Origin: Qipengyuania intermedia
GTDB taxonomy: Bacteria > Pseudomonadota > Alphaproteobacteria > Sphingomonadales > Sphingomonadaceae
Direction of reading: 5' to 3'
Assembly: GCF_019711615.1 (NCBI RefSeq)
Contig: NZ_JAIGNS010000001.1
Span: 868,001 to 932,000, forward strand
DNA length: 64,000 nt
The position numbers and the translations under genes are program-made. Positions 51,946-61,389 of this stretch are shown here, piece by piece. Numbering within the stretch: the stretch's first letter is position 1; each line of letters begins with the position of its first letter. The notes under the pieces are model-generated. The model saw nothing but the letters and a program-made list of their open reading frames with translations, searched no databases and was not told the origin of the DNA.

Positions 51946-53286
51946 TCAGTTGTAGGCGCGTTCTCCATGTTCGGAGATATCGAGACCTTCGACTTCGGCG
52001 TCTTCGGTGACCCGCAGTCCGATCAGAGCCTTGACGACAAGGCCGGCGATCAGGGTGCCGATACCGGCCCAGGCAATGGTGACGAGAACGCTGTAGGTCT
52101 GGATCCAGAGCTGCGCGCCGAGAGCGGTCGAACCGTCGCCGGGACCGCCGAGGAACGGCTGGTAGACGACTGCCGTACCGATAGCACCGACGATGCCGCC
52201 CACGCCGTGGATGCCGAATGCATCGAGGCTGTCGTCATAGCCGAACTTCATCTTCACCTTGGCGACGAAGATGTAACAGACGGCCGAGCTCAGGATGCCG
52301 AGCAGGATCGCGCCGAACGGCCCGCTGTTGCCTGCTGCCGGGGTGACGGCGACGAGGCCTGCAATAACGCCCGAGCAGAAGCCCAGCGCGCTGCCCTTGT
52401 GGCCCGCTGCCCGTTCGATGACCATCCAAGTCAACGCACCGGCTGCAGTGGCGACGAAGGTGTTGATCATCGCAAGACCGGCCGAACCGTCGGCTTCCAG
52501 AGCCGAACCTGCGTTGAAGCCGAACCAGCCCACCCACAGCAGGCCGGTGCCGACCATGGTCAGGGTAAGGCTGTGCGGCATCATCGGTTCCTGCGGCCAG
52601 CCACGGCGCTTGCCGAGGAGGTACGCAAGGACGAGGCCCGAGATACCGGCGTTGATGTGCACGACGGTGCCGCCAGCGAAGTCGAGCGCGCCATCGTCAA
52701 GTAGCAGGCCACCCGTGCCCCACACCATGTGAGCGATGGGAAAATAGACGATCGTAAGCCACAGGGGCACGAAGAGCATCACCGCATTGAACTTCATGCG
52801 CTCTGCCGTTGCGCCCAGGATCAGGGCAGCGGTGATGGCTGCGAATGTCATCTGGAAGCTGATGAAGACGTACTTGCTGATGACCTCGTCGGTGAACGTC
52901 GCGGCCGTGCTGCTCGCGTCGGTACCGGAAAGGAAATAGCTGCCACCGCTGATGAACTTTCCGAGAAGCCCTTCATAAGTGGTGTCGCCGAATGCGAGGC
53001 TGTAACCCCACATCACCCAGATCAGCATTGCGAGCGCGGCAGTGGCGCCGATCTGTGTCATGGTGGCGAGCATGTTCTTCGAGCGGGTCAGACCGCCATA
53101 GAACAGGGCGAGGCCCGGGAGGATCATCAGCATCACCAGGACGGTGGCGGTCATCATCCAGGCATTGTTGCCGGGGTTGGGCACGGCGGCTGCCGCTTCG
53201 GCGGCGTCCTGTGCGAAAGCTGCCGTGGCAGTGGTGAACGAGGCGGCGAGAACGGCGGCCCCGGTAAGAATCTTGCGCATGGTCAT
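51946..53286 (-). CDS. amtB: Ammonium transporter
   Basis: A 446-residue Amt/Rh channel with a cleavable signal peptide (residues 1-26) and about 11 helices. The twin pore histidines are in YFPIAHMVWGTGG and DAFGIHGVGGIVG. LFYGGLTRSKN, and GWFGFNAGSAL with the family's ADGSAGLAMINT, are further hallmarks. The cytoplasmic tail (EDAEVEGLDISEHGERAY) is the PII-contact tail. Start ATG 53286 follows AAGGAG. Downstream of glnK by 17 bases. Confidence 0.96.
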   Translation of the reverse strand: MTMRKILTGAAVLAASFTTATAAFAQDAAEAAAAVPNPGNNAWMMTATVLVMLMILPGLALFYGGLTRSKNMLATMTQIGATAALAMLIWVMWGYSLAFGDTTYEGLLGKFISGGSYFLSGTDASSTAATFTDEVISKYVFISFQMTFAAITAALILGATAERMKFNAVMLFVPLWLTIVYFPIAHMVWGTGGLLLDDGALDFAGGTVVHINAGISGLVLAYLLGKRRGWPQEPMMPHSLTLTMVGTGLLWVGWFGFNAGSALEADGSAGLAMINTFVATAAGALTWMVIERAAGHKGSALGFCSGVIAGLVAVTPAAGNSGPFGAILLGILSSAVCYIFVAKVKMKFGYDDSLDAFGIHGVGGIVGAIGTAVVYQPFLGGPGDGSTALGAQLWIQTYSVLVTIAWAGIGTLIAGLVVKALIGLRVTEDAEVEGLDISEHGERAYN

Positions 53287-53303
53287 GGTGCTCTCCTTGC
53301 GGC

Positions 53304-53642
53304 TCACAGCGCGGTTTCGCCGGTTTCGCCGGTACGGATGCGGGTGGCGTCCGCGAGATCGAAGACGAAGATCTTGCCGTCGCCGATCGCTTCGGTGCTG
53401 GCGGTTTGCTGGATCGTCTCGATGACTTGCGGGGCAAGGCCGCTGGCCACTGCGATTTCCAGCTTCACCTTGGGAAGCATGTTGGTCGAATATTCGGCAC
53501 CGCGATAAATCTCGGTCTGCCCCTTCTGGCGTCCGAAGCCCTTGACTTCGGACACGGTCATTCCGGCCACACCGATGCTCCCGAGCGCTTCGCGCACTTC
53601 GTCGAGCTTGAATGGCTTGATGACAGCGATGATGTATTTCAC
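53304..53642 (-). CDS. glnK: Nitrogen regulatory protein P-II
   Basis: A 112-residue PII signal protein that blocks AmtB and signals nitrogen and energy state. The start is GTG 53642 (MKYIIAVIKPFKLDEVREAL). The T-loop GFGRQKGQTEIYRGAEYSTNMLPKVKLE contains the uridylylated tyrosine (Y51, RGAEY), and IGDGKIFVFDLADATRIRTGETGETAL is the C-terminal ATP-binding part. Pairing with amtB and a sigma-54 promoter upstream argue for the GlnK role rather than GlnB. Confidence 0.96.
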   Translation of the reverse strand: MKYIIAVIKPFKLDEVREALGSIGVAGMTVSEVKGFGRQKGQTEIYRGAEYSTNMLPKVKLEIAVASGLAPQVIETIQQTASTEAIGDGKIFVFDLADATRIRTGETGETAL

Positions 53643-53693
53643 GCCTTCACCCCTCTGGCTGCGCACCGGCCAAGCACCGGCTTTCGCACCTGC

Positions 53694-53710
53694 AGCACGA
53701 AGCGTGCCAA
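53694..53710 (-). promoter_or_regulatory. Sigma-54 promoter for glnK-amtB
   Basis: Minus-strand TTGGCACGCTTCGTGCT: a perfect -24 TTGGCACG and a near-consensus -12 (GTGCT against TTGCT), with the GG and GC exactly 10 bases apart. Predicted start near 53683, about 40 bases before the glnK GTG. NtrC-type enhancer sites should lie upstream toward 53740-53780, but I could not define one. Confidence 0.75.
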
Positions 53711-53784
53711 ACGCGCATCGGGAGTGTTTTCAGGTTAATTCGGGGGCGCACACGCCGAGCAATGCCCAATTATTAGGCTGCTGC

Positions 53785-54486
53785 CTATTTTTCCATCAGT
53801 TCTAGCTTCGCAACCACGGGCAGATGGTCAGAAGCTACCGCGGATAGCGCGGTGTGGTGCACATGGGCCGAATGGCAGGCCCAGTGGTGGCTGGCCACGA
53901 TCCGGTCGAGCGAAGCTACCGGCTGGCGGCTCGGATAGCTTTTGCCCGGGGTGACGACGGTCCAGTCGCTGGCAAATTCGCGCATGGCCCCTGTCGCGCG
54001 GCCCCACTGGTTGAAATCGCCCATGATGACCGTCGGCAGTTGCCGCGTGGCGGAACTTACGTAATCCAGCAGCGAACGGATCTGGTCGCGGCGGCGCAGG
54101 CCGGACAGGTCGAGATGGGTGCCGATAACCCGCATCATCCGCCCTTCGATCATGAGATCGCCGCAGGCCGCCCCGCGAGGCTCCAGTGTGGGAAGGTCCA
54201 GCGCCTCGCCGCCATATACGTCCATTTCGCGCCTGACGAGGATCGCATTGCCGTGCCAGCCGATGCTGCGCGGTCGCTTCGCGACTTCGACCAGTCGCCA
54301 ATGCGTGTCGTCGAGTTCGGCGCGCGGGATGGTCGTCGCCCGGTCGCCGATCCTGCGATCCACCTCTTGCAGCGCGATCACGTCGGCGTCGATTTCGTGA
54401 ATGACCGAAAGGATGCGCTCGGGATCGCGCTTGCGGTCGAGCCCGACCGCCTTGTGGATGTTGTAGCTGGCGAAAGTAAGCTTCAC
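53785..54486 (-). CDS. Endonuclease/exonuclease/phosphatase family hydrolase
   Basis: A 233-residue EEP-fold metal-dependent phosphodiesterase. Motifs run in order: TFASYNIHKAVGLD (N-terminal Asn), DVIALQEVDRR (metal Glu near residue 41), GWHGNAILVRR, GTHLDLSGLRRRDQ, VIMGDFNQWG (D and N near 155), and the terminal SDHLPVVAKLEL (catalytic DH). It has no signal peptide. Could act on nucleic acid, phosphoinositide-like or sphingomyelin-type esters; the substrate is open. Confidence 0.9.
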   Translation of the reverse strand: MKLTFASYNIHKAVGLDRKRDPERILSVIHEIDADVIALQEVDRRIGDRATTIPRAELDDTHWRLVEVAKRPRSIGWHGNAILVRREMDVYGGEALDLPTLEPRGAACGDLMIEGRMMRVIGTHLDLSGLRRRDQIRSLLDYVSSATRQLPTVIMGDFNQWGRATGAMREFASDWTVVTPGKSYPSRQPVASLDRIVASHHWACHSAHVHHTALSAVASDHLPVVAKLELMEK

Positions 54487-54493
54487 GCGCGCG

Positions 54494-55051
54494 CTATTCG
54501 CCCCCGATATAGCGGTCGGTCGTGCGCACCGGAATGCCGTCGATACTTGTGTCGCGACCTTGCTTCTTCGTCAGCCATTCTTCCGGATCGGATTGCCTAT
54601 GCGCCTTCTGCAGGGTCGCACGCTCGCCGCGGTATTCCATGAAAGGCACGCCCCAGCCGCAGCTCGTCTGGACACTTTCGACGGCAATATCGAAAATCTG
54701 CCGCGTCCCGGGCAGCAGGTCGAAATGTGCGGCCAGGTCTGCCCAACCCTCGTCCTGAGGCAGAACCGCGCGCCCGCTCCCGTAGATGCGCAGGATCAAC
54801 GCCGGTCGGTCGAAATTGCAGAACATCAGCGTGATGCGCCCGTCACGCGAAAGGTGCGCATGGGTTTCGTTGCCCGATCCCGCAAGGTCGAGATAGGCGA
54901 CTCGCGTCGGCCCGAGCACGCGAAAAGCGTCATAGCCCTTGGGGCTGAGATTGATGCGGGCATCTTCGGCGGCTGTGGCGACAAAGAAAACCGGCTGCTT
55001 GCCGATCATCTCGATATGCTTGTCATCCAGCGCGTCGAAGAATTCTGCCAT
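54494..55051 (-). CDS. Pyridoxamine 5'-phosphate oxidase-like FMN-binding protein
   Basis: A 185-residue split-barrel flavoprotein of the PNPOx-like superfamily. MAEFFDALDDKHIEMIGKQPVFFVATAAEDARINLSPKGYDAFRVLG at the N-terminus, then RITLMFCNFDRPALILRIYGSGRAV, correspond to the FMN-binding strands. It lacks the PdxH C-terminal signature, so it is probably a general reductase or oxidase, not vitamin B6 synthesis. It is coupled to the alpha/beta hydrolase gene by TAATG and lies 7 bases before the EEP gene. Confidence 0.88.
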   Translation of the reverse strand: MAEFFDALDDKHIEMIGKQPVFFVATAAEDARINLSPKGYDAFRVLGPTRVAYLDLAGSGNETHAHLSRDGRITLMFCNFDRPALILRIYGSGRAVLPQDEGWADLAAHFDLLPGTRQIFDIAVESVQTSCGWGVPFMEYRGERATLQKAHRQSDPEEWLTKKQGRDTSIDGIPVRTTDRYIGGE

Positions 55052-55920
55052 TAGAGGAAGTCCCTGATCGTCTTCATGAACCGGTCGAACTGGTCGTGAT
55101 GGAGCCAGTGTCCGGCATTTTCGAACTCGATCACCTTCGCATTGTCGAAATGATCGAGCCTGCCGTCGCCTTCGGGATTGGATGCCCAGCTGTCCGCGCC
55201 ATAGAGCAGGAGGGTGGGCGCCGTGATCGCAGACCATGTCTGGTGCAGGAACTCATCGGCGATGTCCTCGACCGCCCAGACATTGAGATGCGGATCGAAT
55301 TTCCAGCTGTAGGTCCCATCCTCGTTTCGGTTCACACCGTGGATGGTGAGGTGCCGCGCCTGTTCTTCCGTCAGGTAGCTGTTTTCCTCGATCATGCGCG
55401 CGAAAGCGGATTCGATGCTGTCGTACTTGCGCGGCATCCGACCCGATGCACCACGCTTCTTCTCGATCCATTCCTTCATGCGCACGGGATACGGGTCCTC
55501 GCGCATTTCGGCCTGACGCTTGGGGCTGGGACCGAGGCCCTCGATCGCGACGATCTTGGTTACCATCTCGGGGAATGTGCCCGCGTAGCGCAGCGAGACA
55601 TTGCCGCCCATGGAATGGCTGACGATCGTGACCGGGCCGACGCCCAGCTGATGGACAAGCTGCGCAAGGTCATAGACCATGTCGTTGACGTGGTAATTGC
55701 CATCCGAGACCCAGTCGCTGTCGCCGTGGCCGCGGTGATCCATCGCCACGACATGCCAGTCGTCGCGCAATTCTTCGGCTACCCAGTCCCAGCTGCGCGC
55801 ATGGTCGCGCCCGCCGTGAACCAGCACGAGCGGCGGCTTTCCGCGGTTGCCCCAATCGAGGTAATTGAGGCGCAGGCGCTGGGAAATGAAGATCTGGGAA
55901 GTCGGGCCGGTAAGCGTCAT
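55051..55920 (-). CDS. Alpha/beta hydrolase
   Basis: A 289-residue alpha/beta-hydrolase. The oxyanion segment is VLVHGGRDHARSWDW near residue 32, the nucleophile elbow is SHSMGG (S~103), and the last acid/histidine pair appears as GADSWASNPEGD and NAGHWLHHDQFDRF (H near 273). VVAMDHRGHGDSDW is characteristic. Substrate not predictable (ester, lactone or epoxide). First gene of a probable three-gene operon with the PNPOx-like and EEP genes. Confidence 0.92.
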   Translation of the reverse strand: MTLTGPTSQIFISQRLRLNYLDWGNRGKPPLVLVHGGRDHARSWDWVAEELRDDWHVVAMDHRGHGDSDWVSDGNYHVNDMVYDLAQLVHQLGVGPVTIVSHSMGGNVSLRYAGTFPEMVTKIVAIEGLGPSPKRQAEMREDPYPVRMKEWIEKKRGASGRMPRKYDSIESAFARMIEENSYLTEEQARHLTIHGVNRNEDGTYSWKFDPHLNVWAVEDIADEFLHQTWSAITAPTLLLYGADSWASNPEGDGRLDHFDNAKVIEFENAGHWLHHDQFDRFMKTIRDFL

Positions 55921-55957
55921 GGCGTTCCCATGCCGCGAAGCAGCGCCGCTCGCAAGC

Positions 55958-57502
55958 CTACCGCTCCTTCGTGGCCGAAAAGGTCAGGTCGGGATTCTTT
56001 TCCTGCTGGTAGGAAACGTCCCAAGGGCTCTTCGCCATGAAGACCAGGTCGCCGTCGCGGTCCCGGGCGAGGTTGGCGCGATTGTATTTCTCGAATTCGT
56101 CGAGCGCCTTCTCCTCGCCCTTGAGCCAGCGCGCCGTCGCGAAGGGTGATGCTTCGAGGCCCGCCTCCACCTTGTATTCGGCCGAGAGGCGGCTGATCAA
56201 GACTTCGAGCTGGAGCTGGCCGACCACGCCCACGATGTGCTGGGCGCCAAGTTCGGGATAGAAGACCTGGATCACGCCCTCTTCCGACAGATCGTCGAGC
56301 GCCTTGCGCAATTGCTTGGTCTTGGTCGGGTCCTTCAGCTGGACGCGGCGCAGGATTTCCGGCGCGAAATTCGGCAGGCCGGTGAAGCGGACGTCGTTCT
56401 TTTCCGACAGCGTATCGCCCACACGCAGCGTGCCGTGGTTTGGAATGCCGATTATGTCGCCCGGCTCGGCGATGTCGGCCACTTCGCGGTCTTGCGCGAA
56501 GAACAGAATGGGCGAGTGGATCGCGATCGGCTTGCCGAGGCCCGACGGGGTCAGCTTCATGCCGCGTTTGAAGGTGCCCGAAACCTGCCGCATGAAAGCA
56601 ATGCGGTCGCGGTGATTGGGGTCCATGTTCGCCTGCACCTTGAAGATGAAGCCGGTGACCTCGTCGCGGGTCGGCTCGATCTGTTCGTCACCAGCCGGCT
56701 GGGGGCGCGGCGGGGGCGCGTACTTCGCGATCGCCTCGATCAGCTCGGTCACGCCGAAATTCTTGAGCGCCGACCCGAAATAGACCGGCGTGAGGTCGCC
56801 GTTGCGATAGGCCTCGAGATCGAATTCGGGATATCCGACCTGCGCCAGTTCGATGTCCTCGGCGAACAGTTCGGGCAGCTCGGGATTTGCGTCGCGCTTG
56901 CCCTTGAATTCCTTCGACGGACCTTCCGGGCGCGCAACCGCACCCGTTTCGAAATCGAGAATGCCCTCGAACTGGCCGCCCATGCCCACCGGATAGGCCT
57001 GCGGACTGACGTCGAGGGCCAGCATGTCGGCAATCTCGTCGAGCAGTTCGAACACCGGCCGGCCCTCGCGGTCGACCTTGTTGACGAAAGTTATGATCGG
57101 CACGCTGCGCAGGCGGCAGACCTCGAAGAGCTTGCGCGTCTGCGGCTCGATACCCTTGGCGGCGTCGATCACCATGATGGCGGAATCGACCGCAGTCAGC
57201 GTGCGATAGGTGTCTTCGGAGAAGTCTTCGTGCCCCGGCGTGTCGAGCAGGTTGAAGGTGATGCCGTCACGCTCGAACGTCATGACAGAGCTGGTCACCG
57301 AGATACCGCGCTGCTGTTCGATCTTCATCCAGTCAGAACGGGCGCGACGGGCAGCGCCGCGCGCCTTGACCTCACCGGCGAGGTGGATCGCGCCGCCGGT
57401 CAGCAGCAGCTTCTCGGTCAGCGTGGTCTTACCCGCGTCGGGATGCGAGATGATCGCGAAAGTGCGGCGGGACTGGGTCGTATCGGAATTCGCTTGCGCC
57501 AT
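55958..57502 (-). CDS. prfC: Peptide chain release factor 3
   Basis: A 514-residue translational GTPase that recycles RF1/RF2 from the ribosome. GTPase motifs are AIISHPDAGKTTLTEK (G1, residues ~16-31), QQRGISVTSSV (G2), LLDTPGHEDFSED (G3) and TFVNKVDREG (G4). The RF3-specific EVKARGAARRARSDWMKIEQQRGIS and C-terminal domains follow. Full length. Stands alone between the hydrolase operon and the divergent lipoprotein gene. Confidence 0.97.
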   Translation of the reverse strand: MAQANSDTTQSRRTFAIISHPDAGKTTLTEKLLLTGGAIHLAGEVKARGAARRARSDWMKIEQQRGISVTSSVMTFERDGITFNLLDTPGHEDFSEDTYRTLTAVDSAIMVIDAAKGIEPQTRKLFEVCRLRSVPIITFVNKVDREGRPVFELLDEIADMLALDVSPQAYPVGMGGQFEGILDFETGAVARPEGPSKEFKGKRDANPELPELFAEDIELAQVGYPEFDLEAYRNGDLTPVYFGSALKNFGVTELIEAIAKYAPPPRPQPAGDEQIEPTRDEVTGFIFKVQANMDPNHRDRIAFMRQVSGTFKRGMKLTPSGLGKPIAIHSPILFFAQDREVADIAEPGDIIGIPNHGTLRVGDTLSEKNDVRFTGLPNFAPEILRRVQLKDPTKTKQLRKALDDLSEEGVIQVFYPELGAQHIVGVVGQLQLEVLISRLSAEYKVEAGLEASPFATARWLKGEEKALDEFEKYNRANLARDRDGDLVFMAKSPWDVSYQQEKNPDLTFSATKER

Positions 57503-57625
57503 GCGCCGCGCGCTAGACCGACAGCGCCCCCGCGTCCACCGCTAAGGGTGTTGGACGGACCTTGTCGCCTTAAGCGAATGGAAACACTCGCTATTTAGGT
57601 TGAGGCCACGAATTGGGGGGGCACG

Positions 57626-58237
57626 ATGTCTATAATACGCAGCATATTGTCTATATTTGGCGCGATCTTCTTGGCGTCTTGTGGCGATTCCGGCGAATAT
57701 TACGAGAAAACGCCGCAGCAGGTCACGCAGGCTATCAAGAGTGCGCACCTTCCAACACACGTGCTCGGCAAGCAGATCAAGCGCAGCCGCGTCACCCAGC
57801 CCGCTCCCGATACCGTGGTCACGACCCTGCTGGGCGAAGGCGGGCGCGAAATGATGCACTTCGTCACCACCGTCACGCCCGATGGCACCGGCTCGCGCGT
57901 CGCCACCGAGATCGCGGTGCCGGAAGGCGTCAAAGAGCGGCTCGACGAAGCCGTGGCGAAGGACCCGATGGCGAATTACGCAATGAACCTGATGCAAGTC
58001 GTCGCACGCGAGCACGTGGTGGCGGCGATCGAGGGCCGCCCGTTCGACATGACGCTGGGCAACCCGAATGCGCAGGCCGCAATGGAAATGAACCCGGAAA
58101 TGCGAGCCCAGTTCGAACAGGCGAACAAGGCCGCGTCGGATATGGCAAAATACGAGCAGCAGCTCGATTTCGAACAGAATTACGGCAGCGATTGGGGTGA
58201 CAGCGGGGCTGGCACCGGCGACGGCTGGGGCAATTGA
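57626..58237 (+). CDS. Hypothetical lipoprotein
   Basis: A 203-residue protein with a lipoprotein signal (MSIIRSILSIFGAIFLASCGD, cysteine 19). The mature part has an alpha/beta region (residues ~28-125, including VVTTLLGEGGREMMHFVTTVTPDGTGSRVATEIAVPEG), a helical segment and a Gly/Asp/Trp-rich tail (DWGDSGAGTGDGWGN). I do not recognise a family. It is divergent from prfC, with 123 bases between them. Confidence 0.75.
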   Translation: MSIIRSILSIFGAIFLASCGDSGEYYEKTPQQVTQAIKSAHLPTHVLGKQIKRSRVTQPAPDTVVTTLLGEGGREMMHFVTTVTPDGTGSRVATEIAVPEGVKERLDEAVAKDPMANYAMNLMQVVAREHVVAAIEGRPFDMTLGNPNAQAAMEMNPEMRAQFEQANKAASDMAKYEQQLDFEQNYGSDWGDSGAGTGDGWGN

Positions 58238-58246
58238 GTGTGGTCG

Positions 58247-58999
58247 TCAGCCCTCGCCCCGGGCCACCCGGAAGCCGCCGAAACTCTGGCTGACCGGCAT
58301 CAATTCCAGCGTATTGATATTGAGGTGTGGCGGTAGCTCCGCGACCCATCGAACGGTCTCGGCAATATCGTCTGCAGTCATCGGATCCGCGCCGCCATAG
58401 AGCGTCTCGTGCGCTTCCTCGTTGCCGTCCGTGCGAACGAGCGTGAATTCGGTTTCCACCATGCCTGGCTCGATCGAGCAGACGCGCACGCCCGTGCCGT
58501 GCAGGTCGGCCCGCAGGCCGAGGCTGAACTGGCGCACGAAGGCCTTGGTCCCGCCATAGGCATTGCCGCCCGGATACGGGTAATTGGCCGCTACGCTTGA
58601 GATATTGATGATCGCGCCCTTGCGCTCGATCAGCGCAGGCAAGAGCTTGTGCGTGATCGAAGCCAGAGCCGTGACATTCGTCTCGATCATCGTCTTCCAC
58701 TGGTCGAGATCGGCCTCTTGCGCAGGCGCCGTGCCGAGCGCGAGGCCCGCATTGTTCACCAGCAGGTCGAAGCTCGAAAACGCTTCCGGCAAGCCGTCCA
58801 GGGCCGCATCGCGCGCCGCCTCGTCGCGGACGTCGAAGCTGGCAGCATGGACCTTATCCGCACCGAGATCCGCGACCAGCGCATCCAGACGTTCCTTGCG
58901 CCGTCCCGTCGCTACACAGCGCCAGCCGCTCGCAACCAGTGCGCGAACCGTCGCCTCGCCGATGCCCGAAGTTGCGCCAGTGACGAGGGCAGTCTTCAT
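58247..58999 (-). CDS. Short-chain dehydrogenase/reductase (YdfG-like)
   Basis: A 250-residue classical SDR. The cofactor motif is TGATSGIGEAT (residues 7-17) with a following RRKERLD that favours NADP(H). NNAG is near residue 87, the catalytic serine is in INISSVAANYPYPGGN, and YGGTK (YxxxK) is near 152. Overall layout resembles YdfG-type NADP-dependent 3-hydroxy acid dehydrogenases acting on serine, allo-threonine or malonic semialdehyde. It overlaps the end of pheT by ATGA. Confidence 0.92.
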   Translation of the reverse strand: MKTALVTGATSGIGEATVRALVASGWRCVATGRRKERLDALVADLGADKVHAASFDVRDEAARDAALDGLPEAFSSFDLLVNNAGLALGTAPAQEADLDQWKTMIETNVTALASITHKLLPALIERKGAIINISSVAANYPYPGGNAYGGTKAFVRQFSLGLRADLHGTGVRVCSIEPGMVETEFTLVRTDGNEEAHETLYGGADPMTADDIAETVRWVAELPPHLNINTLELMPVSQSFGGFRVARGEG

Positions 59000-61389
59000 C
59001 CGCGCAGCTCCGCACCCTGCTTGGCCGCATTTGCAACGATCTTGTCCGAGATCGCCTTGATCTCTTCGTCGGTGAAAGTCTTCTCGCCGGGGCGCAGCAC
59101 GACTTCAACCGCAACCGACTTGTGGCCCTCGGGCACTCCCTGGCCGGCGAAGACATCGAAGACGCGAGCATCGACGATCCCTTTCTTGTCCGCCCCGCGC
59201 ACTGCCTTGACGAGCTCGCCAGCAGGCAGCTCCGCCGGGACGAGGAATGCGAAGTCGCGGGTCACGTCCTGCAAGGCCGGTGGCGCATAGGTCGCGCGCG
59301 CAAATCCGCCGCCGCCCTTCTTCGCCGGGATCGCGTCGAGGAAGATTTCGACTGCCACGACCGGACCATCGATGTCGAAGGCCTTGAGCGTGTTGGGATG
59401 AAGCGCACCGAAACGGGCGAGCACATTCTTCGGGCCGAGACGCAAGGTGGCGGACTGGCCTGGGTGGAACTGCTCGCCAGCCTCGCCCATCACCATGAGG
59501 ATGCCGACCGGGGCACCGGCCGCTTCGAGCAGCGCCATGGCTTCTGCCTTGGCGTCATAGGCATCGAACTTGGCGCCCTTACCATTGGACCAGCCGCGAG
59601 CGGTCTTCTCTCCGGAAAGCACGACGCCGAGCGTAGGCTTTTCATCACTCGCGCCGTTCTGGCCGCGGAAATAGCGTCGCCCGATTTCGAACAGGCGCGC
59701 GCCGTCGGACCCGCGATCGGCATTGCGCTTGGCTGCCGAAAGCAGCCCCGGAATAAGCGAGGGGCGCATGGCCTTCATGTCTTCGCTGATCGGGTTTTCC
59801 AGAACCCACAGCTGGGCACCGTCCGCGAAATGCTCCGCTTCGGCAGTCGGCAGGAAGGACCAGGTAATCGCTTCGTTGAGGCCACGCGCAGCCGCGGCAC
59901 GGCGCAGCTTGCGCTCCGCTTGCTGGAGCGGGGTTGCCGTCGGCAATGCGACACCGGGACGGCGCGGAAGCGGGGTGCTTTCAACCTCGTCGATGCCGTG
60001 GATGCGGACCACTTCCTCGACGAGGTCAGCCGGGCCTTCGATATCGTGGCGGCGCGGCGGGCATGTGACCGTCCAGTCATCACCAACTTCGAAATCCAGC
60101 GAAGTCAGGATGGCGCGCTGCTCGTCCCGGGGGACTGCAAGGCCGCCGAGACGCTCTGTCAGGTCAGGGTCGAACTCGATCTTCAGAGCATCGGTCGGCG
60201 GAGTACCTGCGCGCACCACCTCGGTCGGCTCGCCACCGCAGGTCTTGGTGATCAGGCTGGTGAGGATGGCGAGGCCATCGTCGAGATATTCCGGATCGAC
60301 ACCGCGCTCGAAACGCGTGCGCGCGTCGGAGGCAAGGCCGAGCTTGCGCCCCGTCACGCCGATGCGCTCCGGATTGAAATAGGCGATTTCGAGCAGGACG
60401 TCGGTAGTGCCCTCCGTCGCGCCCGAATGCTCGCCGCCCATGATGCCGGCAATATCGTGCACGCCGTTGTCGTCGGCGATCACGGTCATCGTGTCGTCGA
60501 GCGTATAGGTCTTCTCGTTCAGCGCCTCGACCGTTTCGCCGTTCCTGGCGCGGCGGGCCACGACCGCGCCCGACAGCTTGGCGAGGTCATAGACGTGAGC
60601 CGGACGACCGAAGGCGAGCATCAAATAATTGGTCGCATCGACCAGTGCCGAGATCGGACGCTGGCCTGCCGCAATCAGGCGGCGCTGCATCCACTCGGGC
60701 GAAGGCTTGGTGTTGTCGACCCCGCGAATGACGCGGCCATAGAACGCCGGGCAACCTTCCGGATCGTCGGTGCGGATTTCGATCGGGCACGGGCCCGACG
60801 CCTCGATGGCGGAAGCCTCGACCGGCTTGAAGGTGCCGAGGCCAGCCGCCGCAAGATCACGCGCGATGCCTTCGACGCCCATGCAGTCGGGGCGGTTGGG
60901 CGTAATGGCCACATCGAAAATGGGCGATGCATCGTGATACTCGGCGAAGGTCTGGCCGACCGGCGCATCTTCGGGAAGCTCGATGATCCCGTCGTGCTCT
61001 TCGCCCAATTCGAGTTCGCGAACCGAACACATCATACCGTTCGAGTCGACGCCGCGGATCGCGCTCTTGCGCAGCTCCATGCCGTTTGCCGGGACCACCG
61101 CACCGGGCAGGCCGAGCACGCCCTTCATTCCGGCGCGCGCATTCGGCGCACCGCACACGACCTGCAGCGGATCGCCCTCACCCGTGTCGACGGTCAGCAC
61201 CTGCAACTTGTCGGCATCGGGATGCTTGGCCGCGGTCAGCACCTTGGCGACACGAAACCCTTCCAGCTTTTCTGCCGGATCCTCGATCCCCTCGACCTCA
61301 TGGCCGATACGATTGAGTGCAGCCGCAATGTCTGCGACGCTCGCGTCGGTTTCGAGGAAGTACTTCAGCCATTCGAGCGAGAACTTCAT
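58996..61389 (-). CDS. pheT: Phenylalanine-tRNA ligase beta subunit
   Basis: A 797-residue bacterial PheT. An EMAP-II/tRNA-binding domain ([17 protein letters not shown]...[11 protein letters not shown], ~residues 55-90) is followed by B3/B4 editing, B5 and the catalytic-like core, and ends with the ferredoxin-fold anticodon-binding domain ([24 protein letters not shown] to the C-terminus). Full length. It overlaps pheS (ATGA upstream) and the SDR gene (ATGA downstream), so all three are likely on one transcript. Confidence 0.97.
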   Translation of the reverse strand: MKFSLEWLKYFLETDASVADIAAALNRIGHEVEGIEDPAEKLEGFRVAKVLTAAKHPDADKLQVLTVDTGEGDPLQVVCGAPNARAGMKGVLGLPGAVVPANGMELRKSAIRGVDSNGMMCSVRELELGEEHDGIIELPEDAPVGQTFAEYHDASPIFDVAITPNRPDCMGVEGIARDLAAAGLGTFKPVEASAIEASGPCPIEIRTDDPEGCPAFYGRVIRGVDNTKPSPEWMQRRLIAAGQRPISALVDATNYLMLAFGRPAHVYDLAKLSGAVVARRARNGETVEALNEKTYTLDDTMTVIADDNGVHDIAGIMGGEHSGATEGTTDVLLEIAYFNPERIGVTGRKLGLASDARTRFERGVDPEYLDDGLAILTSLITKTCGGEPTEVVRAGTPPTDALKIEFDPDLTERLGGLAVPRDEQRAILTSLDFEVGDDWTVTCPPRRHDIEGPADLVEEVVRIHGIDEVESTPLPRRPGVALPTATPLQQAERKLRRAAAARGLNEAITWSFLPTAEAEHFADGAQLWVLENPISEDMKAMRPSLIPGLLSAAKRNADRGSDGARLFEIGRRYFRGQNGASDEKPTLGVVLSGEKTARGWSNGKGAKFDAYDAKAEAMALLEAAGAPVGILMVMGEAGEQFHPGQSATLRLGPKNVLARFGALHPNTLKAFDIDGPVVAVEIFLDAIPAKKGGGGFARATYAPPALQDVTRDFAFLVPAELPAGELVKAVRGADKKGIVDARVFDVFAGQGVPEGHKSVAVEVVLRPGEKTFTDEEIKAISDKIVANAAKQGAELRG

